Assembly (NCBI RefSeq): GCF_030687835.1
Contig: NZ_CP117449.1
Span: 806,001 to 870,000, forward strand
Reading direction: 5' to 3'
Source: Pseudomonas hefeiensis
Lineage (GTDB): Bacteria; Pseudomonadota; Gammaproteobacteria; Pseudomonadales; Pseudomonadaceae
Length of the DNA: 64,000 nt
Part shown: positions 48,481-58,484 of the stretch, in pieces
How positions within the stretch are numbered: position 1 is the stretch's first letter
How the letters are laid out: each line of letters begins with the position of its first letter
Program-made: the position numbers and the translations under genes
The notes under the pieces: generated by a model
Told to the model about the DNA's origin: nothing
The model's database searches: none
The model's input: the letters and a program-made list of their open reading frames with translations, nothing else

Positions 48481-49809
48481 TTACTGGATCAGCGAACCGC
48501 GCAGGGAGTGCGGTTGCGCGGCGTCGATGTGTACGTCGGCGAACTGGCCGATCAGGGCCGGGGTGTCGCAGCGGAAGTTGACGATGCGGTTGTTTTCGGT
48601 CCGTCCTTGCAATTCGCCCGGGTCTTTTTTCGAGTAATCGGTCACCAGAATCCGCTGGACGGAGCCGACCATCTGTCGGCTGATCTCGAAACCTTGCTGG
48701 TTCAAGCGATGTTGCAAGGCGTTGAGCCGTTCTTTTTTCAGTTCTTCGGGGGTCTCATCCGTCAGGTCGGCCGCCGGGGTGCCGGGGCGCTGGCTGTAGA
48801 CGAAAGAATAGGAAAAATCGAAACCCACGTCTTCGATCAGCTTCATGGTCTGCTGGAAATCTTTCTCGGTTTCGCCGGGGAAGCCGACGATAAAGTCCGA
48901 ACTGATGCAGATCCCCGGCACTGCCGCCCGCAGTTTGCGCAGCTTGGATTTGTACTCCAGTGCCGTGTGGTTGCGCTTCATGGCCGCCAGGATCCGGTCC
49001 GAGCCCGATTGCACCGGCAGGTGCAGATGCTTGACCAGCTCGGGAACCTCGGCGTGGGCCTGGATCAGGCTGTCGGAGAATTCCAGCGGGTGCGACGTGG
49101 TGTAGCGGATACGGTCGATGCCCTCCACGGCCGCCACCACGCGGATCAGCTCGGCGAGGTCTGCCAGGCGCCCGTCATGGGTCAGTCCGCGATAACCGTT
49201 GACGTTCTGCCCCAGCAGCGTCACTTCGCGCACGCCGTTTTCCGCCAGGTGGATGATCTCGGCGATCACGTCGTCGAACGGCCGGCTGACTTCTTCACCA
49301 CGGGTATAGGGCACCACGCAGAACGTGCAGTACTTGCTGCAACCTTCCATCACCGACACATAGGCGCTCGGGCCGTCGATGCGGGGTTCGGGCAGGTGGT
49401 CGAATTTTTCGATTTCCGGGAACGAAACGTCCACCTGCGGCAGTTTGGTGCTGCGCGCGGCGTCGATCATCTCCGGCAGGCGGTGCAGGGTCTGCGGGCC
49501 GAAGACCACGTCGACGTAGGGCGCGCGGTCACGAATGGCGGCGCCTTCCTGGCTGGCCACGCAACCGCCCACGGCGATGACCATTTCCGGGTTGGCCAGT
49601 TTCAGCTCACGCCAGCGGCCGAGCTGGGAGTACACCCGGTCCTGGGCGCGCTCACGGATTGAACAGGTGTTGAGCAGGATCACGTCGGCGTCTTCGGCGC
49701 GGGCAGTGACTTCCAGGGCCTGGTGTTCACCCAGCAGATCGACCATGCGCGAGCTGTCGTACTCGTTCATCTGGCAACCGTGGGTTTCGATGTAAAGCTT
49801 CTTGGCCAT
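48481..49809 (-). CDS. miaB: tRNA-2-methylthio-N6-dimethylallyladenosine synthase
   Basis: 442 residues. MiaB adds a methylthio group to i6A37 of tRNAs reading codons that start with U. Domains in order: N-terminal UPF0004 with auxiliary cluster cysteines ([29 protein letters not shown]), the radical-SAM core with C-x3-C-x2-C in [17 protein letters not shown], and a C-terminal TRAM domain. ATG at 49809 is the family start ([13 protein letters not shown]). It is divergent from the DUF1820 gene. Confidence 0.97.
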   Translation of the reverse strand: MAKKLYIETHGCQMNEYDSSRMVDLLGEHQALEVTARAEDADVILLNTCSIRERAQDRVYSQLGRWRELKLANPEMVIAVGGCVASQEGAAIRDRAPYVDVVFGPQTLHRLPEMIDAARSTKLPQVDVSFPEIEKFDHLPEPRIDGPSAYVSVMEGCSKYCTFCVVPYTRGEEVSRPFDDVIAEIIHLAENGVREVTLLGQNVNGYRGLTHDGRLADLAELIRVVAAVEGIDRIRYTTSHPLEFSDSLIQAHAEVPELVKHLHLPVQSGSDRILAAMKRNHTALEYKSKLRKLRAAVPGICISSDFIVGFPGETEKDFQQTMKLIEDVGFDFSYSFVYSQRPGTPAADLTDETPEELKKERLNALQHRLNQQGFEISRQMVGSVQRILVTDYSKKDPGELQGRTENNRIVNFRCDTPALIGQFADVHIDAAQPHSLRGSLIQ

Positions 49810-49942
49810 GGACGGAGTCATCACGTGATTCAAAGAACCGCGCATTATAGGGAACAAGTCACCGGGTTCCTACCGCTGTGCGAGCAGTGGCTATGCTATA
49901 GTTCGCGCCCTAATTTTTACCCGCCGATGTGTTTCGCCAGCC

Positions 49943-50272
49943 ATGACCAAACGTGAAGCTCCAATCTACAAGGTGATTTTCCTCAACCAGGGCCAGGTGT
50001 TCGAAATGTACGCCAAGCAGATCTATCAAAGTGATCTGTGGGGCTTCCTGGAAGTCGAAGAATTCGTCTTTGGCGAGCGCACGCAAGTGGTCGTCGATCC
50101 GAGCGAAGAAAAGCTCAAGGCGCAGTTCGAAGGCGTGGTACGCAGCTTCGTGCCGATGCATTCGATCGTGCGCATCGACGAGGTCGAGCGCCTGGGCACG
50201 CCGAAAATCAGCGAAGCCCGCGGCGCGGTCGGCAATGTCATGCCGTTTCCGATGCCGATGCCTGAGAAGTAA
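49943..50272 (+). CDS. DUF1820 family protein
   Basis: 109 residues, a family conserved next to miaB in pseudomonads and of unknown function. Typical segments are IYKVIFLNQGQVFEMYAKQIYQS, GFLEVEEFVFGERT and VPMHSIVRIDEVERLG, ending in a Pro/Met-rich tail. No signal peptide or membrane helix. The fold resembles a small beta-rich domain. The region just upstream, with GCTATAGT, may hold its promoter. Confidence 0.9.
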   Translation: MTKREAPIYKVIFLNQGQVFEMYAKQIYQSDLWGFLEVEEFVFGERTQVVVDPSEEKLKAQFEGVVRSFVPMHSIVRIDEVERLGTPKISEARGAVGNVMPFPMPMPEK

Positions 50273-50301
50273 ACCTGTCGATAAGTTGAGCGCAGTCCTT
50301 T

Positions 50302-50430
50302 GTGGCGAGGGGATTTATCCCCGCTGGGGCGCGAAGCGGCCCTAAAACCTGACACCTCGGTATTAGAGATTGAGTTGACTGCTTTCGGGCCGCTTCGCTG
50401 CCCAGCGGGGATAAATCCCCTCGCCACAGG
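50302..50430. repeat. Second-family REPIN
   Basis: Forward unit GGCGAGGGGATTTATCCCC with GGGGCGCGAAGCGGCC arm (about 50303-50343) opposed to an inverted unit (about 50388-50430) across a short spacer, between the convergent DUF1820 and Sel1-type genes. Confidence 0.88.
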
Positions 50431-50444
50431 GGCCTGCGGTGGAT

Positions 50445-50999
50445 TCAGGGCAGTGGTGAGAAAGGCGTGCGCCCGTCGGCGTTCTGCAATTCCATCAGGT
50501 ATTTGCGGAAGATCTGCCCCAGCACCTGGGTCGCGACCTCCAATTCATCGCGAGGCATCTGTTCGGCGACTTCGTCGGCGGTGTCCAGGGCTTCTTCGGC
50601 GCCATTGACCGCTGCCATCTTCAAGACAATGTAGGCCTGCACATTATTGGCCTGCACGCCTTCGCCATGGAAGAACATGCCGCCCAGCTTGTATTGCGCC
50701 TGGGCATGGCCTTGCAGTGAGGCTTTCTCGAAGTAGCTGAGAGCCAGCTTGAGGTCGCGCGGCGCAGCCTTGCCGTTGTAGTAGAACTCGCCCAGCTCGT
50801 ATTGCGCTTGTGCATCGCCCGCGTCCGCCGCTTTTTGACAGGCGTCGAGTGCCGGTGCGAGATCTTGTGGCTGGGTGTTGAGCGTGCAACGGCCCATCGC
50901 CGGGATCAACAACGAGTTACCGCCTGCTTGTGCGTTCGCCAGCAGCGGCGGAAGGAGCAACAGGCAGCCCAGGGCAAGGGTGCGGCCGGTGCGGTTCAT
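50445..50999 (-). CDS. Sel1-repeat secreted protein
   Basis: 184 residues with a signal peptide ending LLANAQA. Two to three Sel1-like repeats follow: AQAQYELGEFYYNGKAAPRDLKLALSYFEKA and AQAQYKLGGMFFHGEGVQANNVQAYIVLKMA. Such repeats form helical pairs that mediate protein-protein contacts; a periplasmic role is inferred. ATG at 50999 starts the signal peptide; the longer frame has no support. It is a single gene, divergent from nothing obvious, about 220 bases downstream of hemL on the same strand. Confidence 0.87.
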   Translation of the reverse strand: MNRTGRTLALGCLLLLPPLLANAQAGGNSLLIPAMGRCTLNTQPQDLAPALDACQKAADAGDAQAQYELGEFYYNGKAAPRDLKLALSYFEKASLQGHAQAQYKLGGMFFHGEGVQANNVQAYIVLKMAAVNGAEEALDTADEVAEQMPRDELEVATQVLGQIFRKYLMELQNADGRTPFSPLP

Positions 51000-51217
51000 G
51001 GGAATCGACTTACCTCTGAGGGGCACGCGGACCCTCCGGGGGATCCAATAAGCGCGCATTATGAAATAAGCAGGGCCATCCTTACAAAGTCTTTACTCGT
51101 TTTTCTGCTGCGAGGGTGCGCCAACGGCTACTTCGGGGGTCAATACGTAGGAAAAGGGGGAAGAAGTTGTCGTCAATCACTGACGCCAGCGTCAGCCAGC
51201 GTCAGTTATCCACAGGC

Positions 51218-52501
51218 TTATTTCAACGCGGCGAAGGCCCGCTCGGCAGCGTCAAGGGTGATCTTCAGTTCGGCCTCGCCATGGGCGATGGAGGTGAAGC
51301 CGGCTTCGAACGCGCTCGGTGCCAGGTACACGCCAGCGTCGAGCATCAGGTGGAAGAAGCGCTTGAAGCGGTCAGCGTCGCTGGCCATCACATCTTCGAA
51401 CGTCACGATGTCATCGGCGCCACTGAAGTACAGGCCGAACATGCCACCGGCCTGGGTGGTCACGAACGGAATGCCCGCCGCGTCGGCACGAATCTGCAAA
51501 CCGTCGAGCAGACGAGTGGTGTAGTCGGTCAGCTCGGCGTGAAAGCCCGGGCGGCTGATCAGGCGCAGGGTGGTCAGGCCGGCGGCCATCGCCAGCGGGT
51601 TGCCCGACAGTGTGCCGGCCTGGTAGACCGGCCCCAGTGGCGCGATGCATTCCATGATGGCGCGCTTGCCGCCGAAGCAGCCGACCGGCATGCCGCCGCC
51701 GATGATCTTGCCGAAGGTGCTCAGGTCCGGTGTTACGCCGTAATGGGCCTGGGCGCCGCCGAGGGCCACGCGGAAACCGGTCATCACTTCGTCGAAAATC
51801 AGCACCACGCCGTGCTGGTCGCACAAGCTGCGCAGACCTTCGAGGAAACCCGGCGCTGGCGGTACGCAGTTCATGTTGCCGGCCACCGGCTCGACGATGA
51901 TGCAGGCCACTTCCCGGCCGACGTCGGCGAGCATCTTCTCGACTTCTTCGAGGTCATTGAAGGGCAGGGTCAGGGTGTGTTTGGCGAACGCCGCCGGTAC
52001 GCCGGCCGAACTCGGTACGCCTTGGGTGAGCGCGCCGGAACCGGCCTTGACCAGCAGGCTGTCGGAGTGACCGTGGTAGCAGCCTTCGAACTTGATGATG
52101 CTGTCGCGACCGGTGAAGCCCCGCGCCAGGCGTATCGCACTCATGGTCGCCTCGGTGCCGGAGCTGACCATGCGCACCATTTCCATCGACGGCACGATCG
52201 AGCAGACCAGATCGGCCATCTCGGTTTCCATGGCGGTCGGGGCTCCGTAGGACAGACCGTGCTGCAACTGGTTGCGCACCGCTTCCAGCACGTCTGGATG
52301 GCTGTGGCCCAGGATCATCGGCCCCCACGAACCGACGTAGTCCACATAGCGTTTGTCATCTTCGTCCGTCACGTACGCGCCTTCGGCGTGCTTGAAGAAC
52401 AGCGGGGTGCCGCCGACACTCTTGAACGCACGAACGGGGGAGTTCACGCCGCCGGGGATGTGTTTCTGGGCGTTGGCAAACAGGGTTTCGGAACGGGACA
52501 T
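51218..52501 (-). CDS. hemL: Glutamate-1-semialdehyde 2,1-aminomutase
   Basis: 427 residues. HemL makes 5-aminolevulinate, the first committed tetrapyrrole precursor, relevant also to the B12 needed by EutBC. PLP-enzyme landmarks are the opening [47 protein letters not shown] with the PLP-contacting Asp, and [13 protein letters not shown] with the Schiff-base Lys. The start is the first ATG (MSRSETLF). thiE lies 24 bases upstream on the same strand. Confidence 0.97.
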   Translation of the reverse strand: MSRSETLFANAQKHIPGGVNSPVRAFKSVGGTPLFFKHAEGAYVTDEDDKRYVDYVGSWGPMILGHSHPDVLEAVRNQLQHGLSYGAPTAMETEMADLVCSIVPSMEMVRMVSSGTEATMSAIRLARGFTGRDSIIKFEGCYHGHSDSLLVKAGSGALTQGVPSSAGVPAAFAKHTLTLPFNDLEEVEKMLADVGREVACIIVEPVAGNMNCVPPAPGFLEGLRSLCDQHGVVLIFDEVMTGFRVALGGAQAHYGVTPDLSTFGKIIGGGMPVGCFGGKRAIMECIAPLGPVYQAGTLSGNPLAMAAGLTTLRLISRPGFHAELTDYTTRLLDGLQIRADAAGIPFVTTQAGGMFGLYFSGADDIVTFEDVMASDADRFKRFFHLMLDAGVYLAPSAFEAGFTSIAHGEAELKITLDAAERAFAALK

Positions 52502-52525
52502 GGTTGGGCTCTCGAAAACGGAAAA

Positions 52526-53152
52526 TTATTTGATCTGCAACAGATCGTTGAAGGCACGGGCGCGGCGCGTCACTTCCAGGGGGCTGTCGGCGCCGAACAG
52601 GCCGTGGACCACGGCCAGCAGGTCGACGCCGTGAGCGACCAGTGGGGCGGCGTTGTCCAGCGTGATGCCGCCGATGGCGCACACCGGTATATGCAGTTTG
52701 ATACGGGCCTGGTCGAGCAGTTCAAGGTTTGCACTGGGTGCGCCGGGCTTGGTGTTGGAGTTGAAGAAGCGTCCGAACGCCACATAGCTGGCGCCCTCGC
52801 TCGCTGCCTGTTCGGCCAGTTCCAGGCTGGCGTGACAGGTGGAGCCGATGATTGCGTCGCGCCCCAGCAGCGCCCGTACCGGCGCCAGCGGGCCATCGGT
52901 CTGGCCCAGGTGAACGCCGACGCCCAGGCGCGCGGCCAGTTCAGCGTCGTCGTTGATGATCAACCGGGTCTTGTAGCGCTCGCACAGATTGCGCAGCGCT
53001 TCGGCTTCGCGCAGACGGCGGGCTTCGTCGCTGCTTTTATCGCGGTATTGCAGCAGGGTGACGCCACCTTCCAGTGCCGCTTGTACATAAGCGAGAAATT
53101 TGCCGGCCAGCAGTTGGCTATCGGTGATGGCGTAAAGGCCACGTAGTTTCAT
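52526..53152 (-). CDS. thiE: Thiamine-phosphate synthase
   Basis: 207 residues. ThiE joins the hydroxymethylpyrimidine diphosphate made by ThiD to the thiazole phosphate, giving thiamine phosphate. TIM-barrel motifs are present: [44 protein letters not shown] and [12 protein letters not shown] at 53152 was chosen; an upstream extension overlaps thiD in another frame. The gene begins 16 bases after the thiD stop and is followed by hemL. Confidence 0.96.
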   Translation of the reverse strand: MKLRGLYAITDSQLLAGKFLAYVQAALEGGVTLLQYRDKSSDEARRLREAEALRNLCERYKTRLIINDDAELAARLGVGVHLGQTDGPLAPVRALLGRDAIIGSTCHASLELAEQAASEGASYVAFGRFFNSNTKPGAPSANLELLDQARIKLHIPVCAIGGITLDNAAPLVAHGVDLLAVVHGLFGADSPLEVTRRARAFNDLLQIK

Positions 53153-53168
53153 TCCACAGCCTCCGGGG

Positions 53169-53966
53169 CTACGAGCAGAAATCCAGCGGCAGGCGACGCG
53201 GTACGAACTGGCCTTTGCCCAGCTGTTCGGCATCGCGCAGGGTGCGCCAGGTGTAATCCAGTGCGGTCTTGACCGCGCTGGCGAGGTGTTCGCCCTGGGC
53301 CAGCCGTCCGGCCAGGGCGCTGGCCAGGGTGCAGCCGGAACCATGGTAGCTGCCGGGCAAGCGCTGGCAGGTGAAAGTTTCGCGGCGACCATCGCGGCTG
53401 TACAGGCGATTGTGGACTTCATGTTCGTCGCCGTGACCACCGGTGATCAACAGGTGCTTGACGAAGGGCAGCAGTTTTTCCGCGCACTCATCGGCGCTGC
53501 CCTCGGGCAGTTCGGCGAGGATGCGTGCTTCAGGCAGGTTGGGGGTGGCGATGATTGCCAAGGGCAGCAGGCGTTCGCGCATGGCGTAGCCGACTTCATC
53601 CTTGCCCAATCGTCCGCCGCCACCGGCACGCAGCACTGGATCGCAGACCATGGGCAAGTGCGGGTGCGCCTGAAGCAGTTCGACCACCGTGTCGACCATT
53701 TCCAGTGAGCCAAGCATCCCCAGCTTGACCGCCGCTACCTGCGAATCGTTGAGCACGGCATTGGCTTGTGCCAGCACCCACTCCCGATCGAGCACGCGGA
53801 AATCACTCACGTTCACCGTGTCTTGCACGGTCAACGCGGTAACGGCCGGAGCGGCATGACAACCCTGGGCGAGCAGGGCTTCGATATCTGCCTGCAAACC
53901 GGCGCCACCACTGGGGTCGTGGCCGGAGAGACAGAGGACAACGGGGCGAGAGCTGTAGATATTCAT
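53169..53966 (-). CDS. thiD: Hydroxymethylpyrimidine/phosphomethylpyrimidine kinase
   Basis: 265 residues of the ribokinase-like fold. ThiD phosphorylates HMP and HMP-phosphate for thiamine synthesis. The opening [20 protein letters not shown] is the classic ThiD signature; the C-terminal [16 protein letters not shown] carries the catalytic Asp-like/anion-hole region (here G-S-G-C). ATG at 53966 gives the family start. No TPP riboswitch was recognised upstream; instead a short REPIN palindrome lies 43 bases before the start. Confidence 0.95.
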   Translation of the reverse strand: MNIYSSRPVVLCLSGHDPSGGAGLQADIEALLAQGCHAAPAVTALTVQDTVNVSDFRVLDREWVLAQANAVLNDSQVAAVKLGMLGSLEMVDTVVELLQAHPHLPMVCDPVLRAGGGGRLGKDEVGYAMRERLLPLAIIATPNLPEARILAELPEGSADECAEKLLPFVKHLLITGGHGDEHEVHNRLYSRDGRRETFTCQRLPGSYHGSGCTLASALAGRLAQGEHLASAVKTALDYTWRTLRDAEQLGKGQFVPRRLPLDFCS

Positions 53967-54008
53967 GGTGCGCGAGCTTACCACCAAACCCCTCGGAGAG
54001 GCGCACAC

Positions 54009-54040
54009 CTGTGGCGAGGGGATAAATCCCCTCGCCACAG
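54009..54040. repeat. Perfect short palindrome of the second REPIN family
   Basis: CTGTGGCGAGGGGA and its complement enclose a TAAA loop: a 14-base perfect stem. It lies in the 312-base gap between the divergent thiD and ladS genes. The remaining sequence up to 54278 holds no feature I can name. Confidence 0.88.
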
Positions 54041-54278
54041 ACTAGGTCTGGTTCCAGGGTTATATTTCAATCTGACCAAAGCAACAGCTCTATCTCAATG
54101 CCTGGCGCTGGAACGCCCGTTCTAGAGCCCTCTGTAGGAAAAATTTCAATGGTGCAAATTGGCCATCAACGGCTATGCTAGAAGTGGATCCAACCAATAA
54201 CAGGTAATGCCGGTTTTACGTCTACTCAGGGAATGGGGGGCTTCCTGATTCAACCGGACAGGCCACGCTGGGGCTTAA

Positions 54279-56663
54279 ATGCGCTATTTGCTGATGTTGC
54301 TGCTGTGCTTGCCCCCTTTGGCAAGCGCCCTCGAGTTCGATGAGTTCACCCAAAGCCTGCCCTTGGGTCATGCCCTGCAGGTGTTCGAAGACACCAACGG
54401 TACGGCCACCATCGACGATGTCCTGGCAGAGGCTGCGGCGGGTCACTTCAAATCCCATGACAAAGCCACGCTGAACGCCGGTTATTCGCGCTCGGCATTC
54501 TGGCTGAAAATAGACCTGAACTACCGTCCCGGCAATCCGGACGCCCAGCGCACCTGGTTGCTGGAACTGGCCTATCCACCGCTGGACCATCTGGACTTGT
54601 ATCTGCCTGATAGCGCCGGGGCGTATCGCCTGGTTCGCCAGACCGGCGATGCCTTGCCGTTCGCCAGCCGTGAAATTCGCCAGAACAACTACCTGTTCAG
54701 CCTGGACTTCAAACCCGGGCAACGTCAGTCCGTGTACCTGCGCCTGCAAAGCCAAGGTTCGATCCAGGCGCCGCTGACGTTGTGGTCGAGCACGGCCTAT
54801 CTCGAGCAACAGCCTGTGCGCTTGTACGTATTGGGCATCATCTATGGCGTACTGCTGGGGATGCTGGTCTACAACCTGTTCATCTATCTGAGCGTGCGCG
54901 ACACCAGCTACCTTTATTACATCGTATATATCGCTTCGTTCGGCTTGTATCAGTTGTCGGTCAACGGGGCGGCCGTTGAGTATTTCTGGCCGGACAATCC
55001 CTGGTGGGCCAATGCCGCGACGCCATTTTTCATTGGTTGTGCGGGCCTGTTCGGCAGCCAGTTTGCGCGCAGCTTCCTGCAAACCGCGCAACACAGTCGT
55101 TGGCTTGACCGGCTGCTGCTGGCGCTGATCGTCTACAGCGCGGTAGTGGTGGGCCTGTCGCTGATGACCAGTTACGCGCTGGCCCTGCGCCTGGCGACGG
55201 CATTGGCGCTGGTGTTTACCGTGGTGATCTTCGCCGCCGGGCTGTTCGCCTGGTGGCGCGGCCTGCGGGTGGCGCGTTATTTCATCATCGCCTGGTCGGC
55301 GTTCCTGCTGGGGGGCGTCGTCAACACGATGATGGTCCTAGGTTATCTGCCGAACGTGTTCCTGACCATGTACGCCAGCCAGATCGGCTCGGCCATCGAA
55401 GTGGCGCTGTTGTCCCTGGCCCTGGCCGATCGCATCAATGCCATGCGCGAGCAACAGGCCCAGACCCTGTTCGACGCCGGGCAGAAACTTGAAGTGCTCA
55501 ACCAGCAACTGGCCCACAGCAACAAACTCAAGGATGAATTCCTCGCTACGTTGACCCATGAGCTGCGTACGCCGATGAATGGCGTGATCGGTTCGCTGGA
55601 GTTGATGGAAACCGTCGAAATGAACGAGGAGTTGACCCAGTATCAACAGACCGCCGCAGGTTCTGCGCGGGACATGATGCGCATGGTCAACGGCATCCTC
55701 ACCCTTACCGAGTTGCAGGCCGGCAAGCTCAAGGTCTACCCGGCACCGTTCAGCCTGCGCGCGATGGTCGACGCCTTGCAGGTGCAGTTCGGTGCCAATG
55801 CAGCGGTCAAGAACCTGGATTTCAAGGTCGACGTGGCACCCGGCCTGACGGACCGGCTGATCGCTGACAGCGGCAAGCTGGCCCAATGCCTGGAATGCCT
55901 GCTGGACAACGCCGTCAAGTTCACCCGCACTGGGGGCCTGGCGCTGCGTGTCAGTGGCAGGCCGTCGGGGCTCGATCGGCTGGCGCTGTCCTTTGCCGTG
56001 ATCGACACCGGTATCGGTTTCACTGACCTTGGGGAGGCGAGCTTGTACCAGCGCTTCTTCCAGCTTGACGGCTCGATGACCCGGGAATACGGCGGCCTCG
56101 GTGTGGGGCTGGCGATCTGCCGACAACTGGTGGAATTACTGGGCGGACGCCTGACCCACACCTCCGAACCCGGTCGCGGCAGCCGCTTCCAGTTGGATGT
56201 CGAGGTGGAAATGGCATTCCCTGTGGAGGTTCCCGCGCCAACCTCATTCAGCCCGCGAGAAAGCGCGCGATTGCCCCAGGATTGCACGGTGTTGCTGGCT
56301 GACGACAACAGCATTGATCTGCTGGTGATGCGCGGCATGTTGCTCAAGCTCGGTTACCGGGTGCGTACCGCCGACAGCGGCCGCGCAGCACTGGATATGC
56401 TGCAGGGCGAGAATGTTGACGCGGTGCTGCTCGATTGCCAGTCACCACCGCTGGATGGCGTGTCGGTCTGCTGTCAGATCCGTACGCTCGCTGGCTGCGA
56501 GGACCTGCCGGTGTTTGTGATCAGTCCCAATCCGAATCACGAGCGCTGCACGTCGGGAGCATTGACCGATTACCTGAGCAAACCGGTGAAATTCGAAGTG
56601 TTGCGCACGATTCTGCAACGGCGGGTGCTTTGTCCAAAACAGGGTGAAAGCGCCGATATTTAG
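54279..56663 (+). CDS. ladS: Hybrid sensor histidine kinase LadS
   Basis: 794 residues, the LadS length. A signal peptide is followed by a periplasmic 7TMR-DISMED2 domain (about 25-160), seven membrane helices (7TMR-DISM, about 180-385), a coiled coil, HisKA with phospho-acceptor His427 (LTHELRTPMNG), an HATPase domain (LDNAVKFT, DTGIGF, GGLGVGLAI) and a C-terminal receiver with Asp719 (VLLDCQS) and LSKPVK. In P. aeruginosa LadS sits between thiD and an acyl-CoA dehydrogenase, exactly as here, senses calcium and feeds the GacS/GacA-Rsm cascade. No response regulator is adjacent, fitting a phosphorelay to distant GacS. Confidence 0.93.
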   Translation: MRYLLMLLLCLPPLASALEFDEFTQSLPLGHALQVFEDTNGTATIDDVLAEAAAGHFKSHDKATLNAGYSRSAFWLKIDLNYRPGNPDAQRTWLLELAYPPLDHLDLYLPDSAGAYRLVRQTGDALPFASREIRQNNYLFSLDFKPGQRQSVYLRLQSQGSIQAPLTLWSSTAYLEQQPVRLYVLGIIYGVLLGMLVYNLFIYLSVRDTSYLYYIVYIASFGLYQLSVNGAAVEYFWPDNPWWANAATPFFIGCAGLFGSQFARSFLQTAQHSRWLDRLLLALIVYSAVVVGLSLMTSYALALRLATALALVFTVVIFAAGLFAWWRGLRVARYFIIAWSAFLLGGVVNTMMVLGYLPNVFLTMYASQIGSAIEVALLSLALADRINAMREQQAQTLFDAGQKLEVLNQQLAHSNKLKDEFLATLTHELRTPMNGVIGSLELMETVEMNEELTQYQQTAAGSARDMMRMVNGILTLTELQAGKLKVYPAPFSLRAMVDALQVQFGANAAVKNLDFKVDVAPGLTDRLIADSGKLAQCLECLLDNAVKFTRTGGLALRVSGRPSGLDRLALSFAVIDTGIGFTDLGEASLYQRFFQLDGSMTREYGGLGVGLAICRQLVELLGGRLTHTSEPGRGSRFQLDVEVEMAFPVEVPAPTSFSPRESARLPQDCTVLLADDNSIDLLVMRGMLLKLGYRVRTADSGRAALDMLQGENVDAVLLDCQSPPLDGVSVCCQIRTLAGCEDLPVFVISPNPNHERCTSGALTDYLSKPVKFEVLRTILQRRVLCPKQGESADI

Positions 56664-56737
56664 GCGGGTATGACACTTTGTTCGGCCTTGGGGCGGTGCT
56701 TAACTGAACCTCTGCTGGCCGACCAAGGAGCCCTGTC

Positions 56738-58387
56738 ATGAACCTGCACCAGTTCGCCGAAACTCACGACGTCACCAATCAGCCACCGTCCCTGGATGGC
56801 GCCAATCTCTATCGCATCGACCTGCCGCTGCAACAGTGGTCGCAGCGTTTCGGTGCGGGCTGGGCGCAAGGGCGGATCGATGCGTATGGCGAACTGGCCG
56901 GCGGGCCGCTGATGGAGGCGGGGTTTCTGGCGAACCAGAACAAACCAGTGTTTTCCAGCCACGACCGCTATGGTCATCGCATCGACCTGGTGGAATTTCA
57001 TCCCGCTTACCACCAGTTGATGCGCACCGCTGTCGAGCATGGCCTGCCCAGCCTGCCATGGGCTCACCCGCAACCCGGCGCCCACGTCGCCCGGGCCTCG
57101 ATGACTTATCTGCACAGTCAGGCTGAAGCCGGCACCGGTTGTCCGCTGACCATGACCTTCGCCAGCGTCCCGGCGTTGCGCTTGCAACCGGACCTGGCCG
57201 AGCATTGGGTGCCCAAAGCGCTCGCCACCGAGTACGACCCGCGTAACGTCGGCATGGCCCACAAGGCCGGCGTCACCCTCGGCATGGCGATGACTGAAAA
57301 GCAGGGCGGCACCGACGTGCGGGCCAACACCACCAAGGCTTATCCGGTGGGCGCCAACGGTCCCGGCCAGGCCTATGAACTGGTGGGCCACAAGTGGTTC
57401 TGTTCGGCGCCGATGTGCGATGCCTTCCTGACCCTGGCCCAGACCGACAAGGGCCTGAGCTGCTTCCTGCTGCCGCGCCATCGCCCGGACGACACGCGAA
57501 ATCAGTTCTATATCCAGCGGCTGAAGAACAAGCTGGGCAACTGTTCCAACGCTTCCAGCGAAGTCGAATTCCGTGGTGCGCTGGCCTGGATGGTCGGTGA
57601 AGAAGGGCGAGGCGTGCCGACGATCATTGAGATGGTCGCTATGACTCGCTTCGATTGCATGGTCGGTTCCAGTGCTCTGATGCGCCAGGCCTTGACCCAG
57701 GCCAGCCATCACTGCGCGCATCGGCGGGTTGGCGGCAAGCTGTTGAGTGAGCAACCGTTGATGCAAAACGTATTGGCCGACCTGGCGCTGGAAAGCGAAG
57801 CCGCCCTGGCGCTGAGTTTGCGCATGGGCCGGGCGCTGGACCACTTGAGTGACGAACACGAGGCCAAGTTCGCGCGGCTGGTGACGGCGGTGGGCAAATA
57901 CTGGATCTGCAAACGCGCCCCGGCGATGATCAACGAAGCCGCCGAATGCATGGGCGGCGCCGGTTACGTCGAAGACAGCATCCTGCCGCGCCTGTACCGT
58001 GAAGCACCGGTGAACTCGACCTGGGAAGGCTCCGGCAATGTGCAGTGCCTGGATGTGCTGCGCGCCTTGTCCAAGGAGCCGGGCATGCTGGAGGTATTGT
58101 TCAGCGAATTGGGTGATGGCCACGGCGACAAGCGCCTGGCTGGCCACATCCACCAATTGCACGCCGCGTTCAAGGACACCGACGACATCCAGTACCGCGC
58201 CCGGCAATTGACCGAAGACATCGCCGTGGGCCTGCAGGCCAAGCTGTTGCTCGAAGCGGGGAACAGCGAGGTCAGCGATGGTTTTATTGCCAGTCGATTG
58301 GCGGGAGGAGGGCGGGTCTACGGCACATTGCCCCGTGGGGTTGATGTGGAGGCGATAGTGGGGCGTTCGACCCCGCAGGGGTTCTGA
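56738..58387 (+). CDS. AidB-like acyl-CoA dehydrogenase
   Basis: 549 residues, the long form typical of AidB. FAD-dependent acyl-CoA dehydrogenase fold: MTFASVPAL and GMAMTEKQGGTDVRANTT (flavin and substrate loop), KWFCSAPMCDAFL, GEEGRGVPTIIEM, AECMGGAGYVEDSILPRLYREAPVNSTWEGSGNV with the likely catalytic Glu. AidB-related proteins are linked to alkylation-damage responses, others to isovaleryl-CoA oxidation; which applies is unclear. AGGAG precedes ATG 56738. The order after ladS matches P. aeruginosa. Confidence 0.92.
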   Translation: MNLHQFAETHDVTNQPPSLDGANLYRIDLPLQQWSQRFGAGWAQGRIDAYGELAGGPLMEAGFLANQNKPVFSSHDRYGHRIDLVEFHPAYHQLMRTAVEHGLPSLPWAHPQPGAHVARASMTYLHSQAEAGTGCPLTMTFASVPALRLQPDLAEHWVPKALATEYDPRNVGMAHKAGVTLGMAMTEKQGGTDVRANTTKAYPVGANGPGQAYELVGHKWFCSAPMCDAFLTLAQTDKGLSCFLLPRHRPDDTRNQFYIQRLKNKLGNCSNASSEVEFRGALAWMVGEEGRGVPTIIEMVAMTRFDCMVGSSALMRQALTQASHHCAHRRVGGKLLSEQPLMQNVLADLALESEAALALSLRMGRALDHLSDEHEAKFARLVTAVGKYWICKRAPAMINEAAECMGGAGYVEDSILPRLYREAPVNSTWEGSGNVQCLDVLRALSKEPGMLEVLFSELGDGHGDKRLAGHIHQLHAAFKDTDDIQYRARQLTEDIAVGLQAKLLLEAGNSEVSDGFIASRLAGGGRVYGTLPRGVDVEAIVGRSTPQGF

Positions 58388-58484
58388 CAGCCCGATTATC
58401 CCGATCTACTGCATAGGGCTGTAGTTTGAACCTTGACGTGACGAGGGAGGCTGATAACTCCCTCTTCACCGTGATTGGTTTTGA

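Noticed and set aside
53967..54278. Possible TPP riboswitch upstream of thiD
   Set aside because: No CUGAGA-type thi-box core was found; the only structure is the REPIN palindrome.
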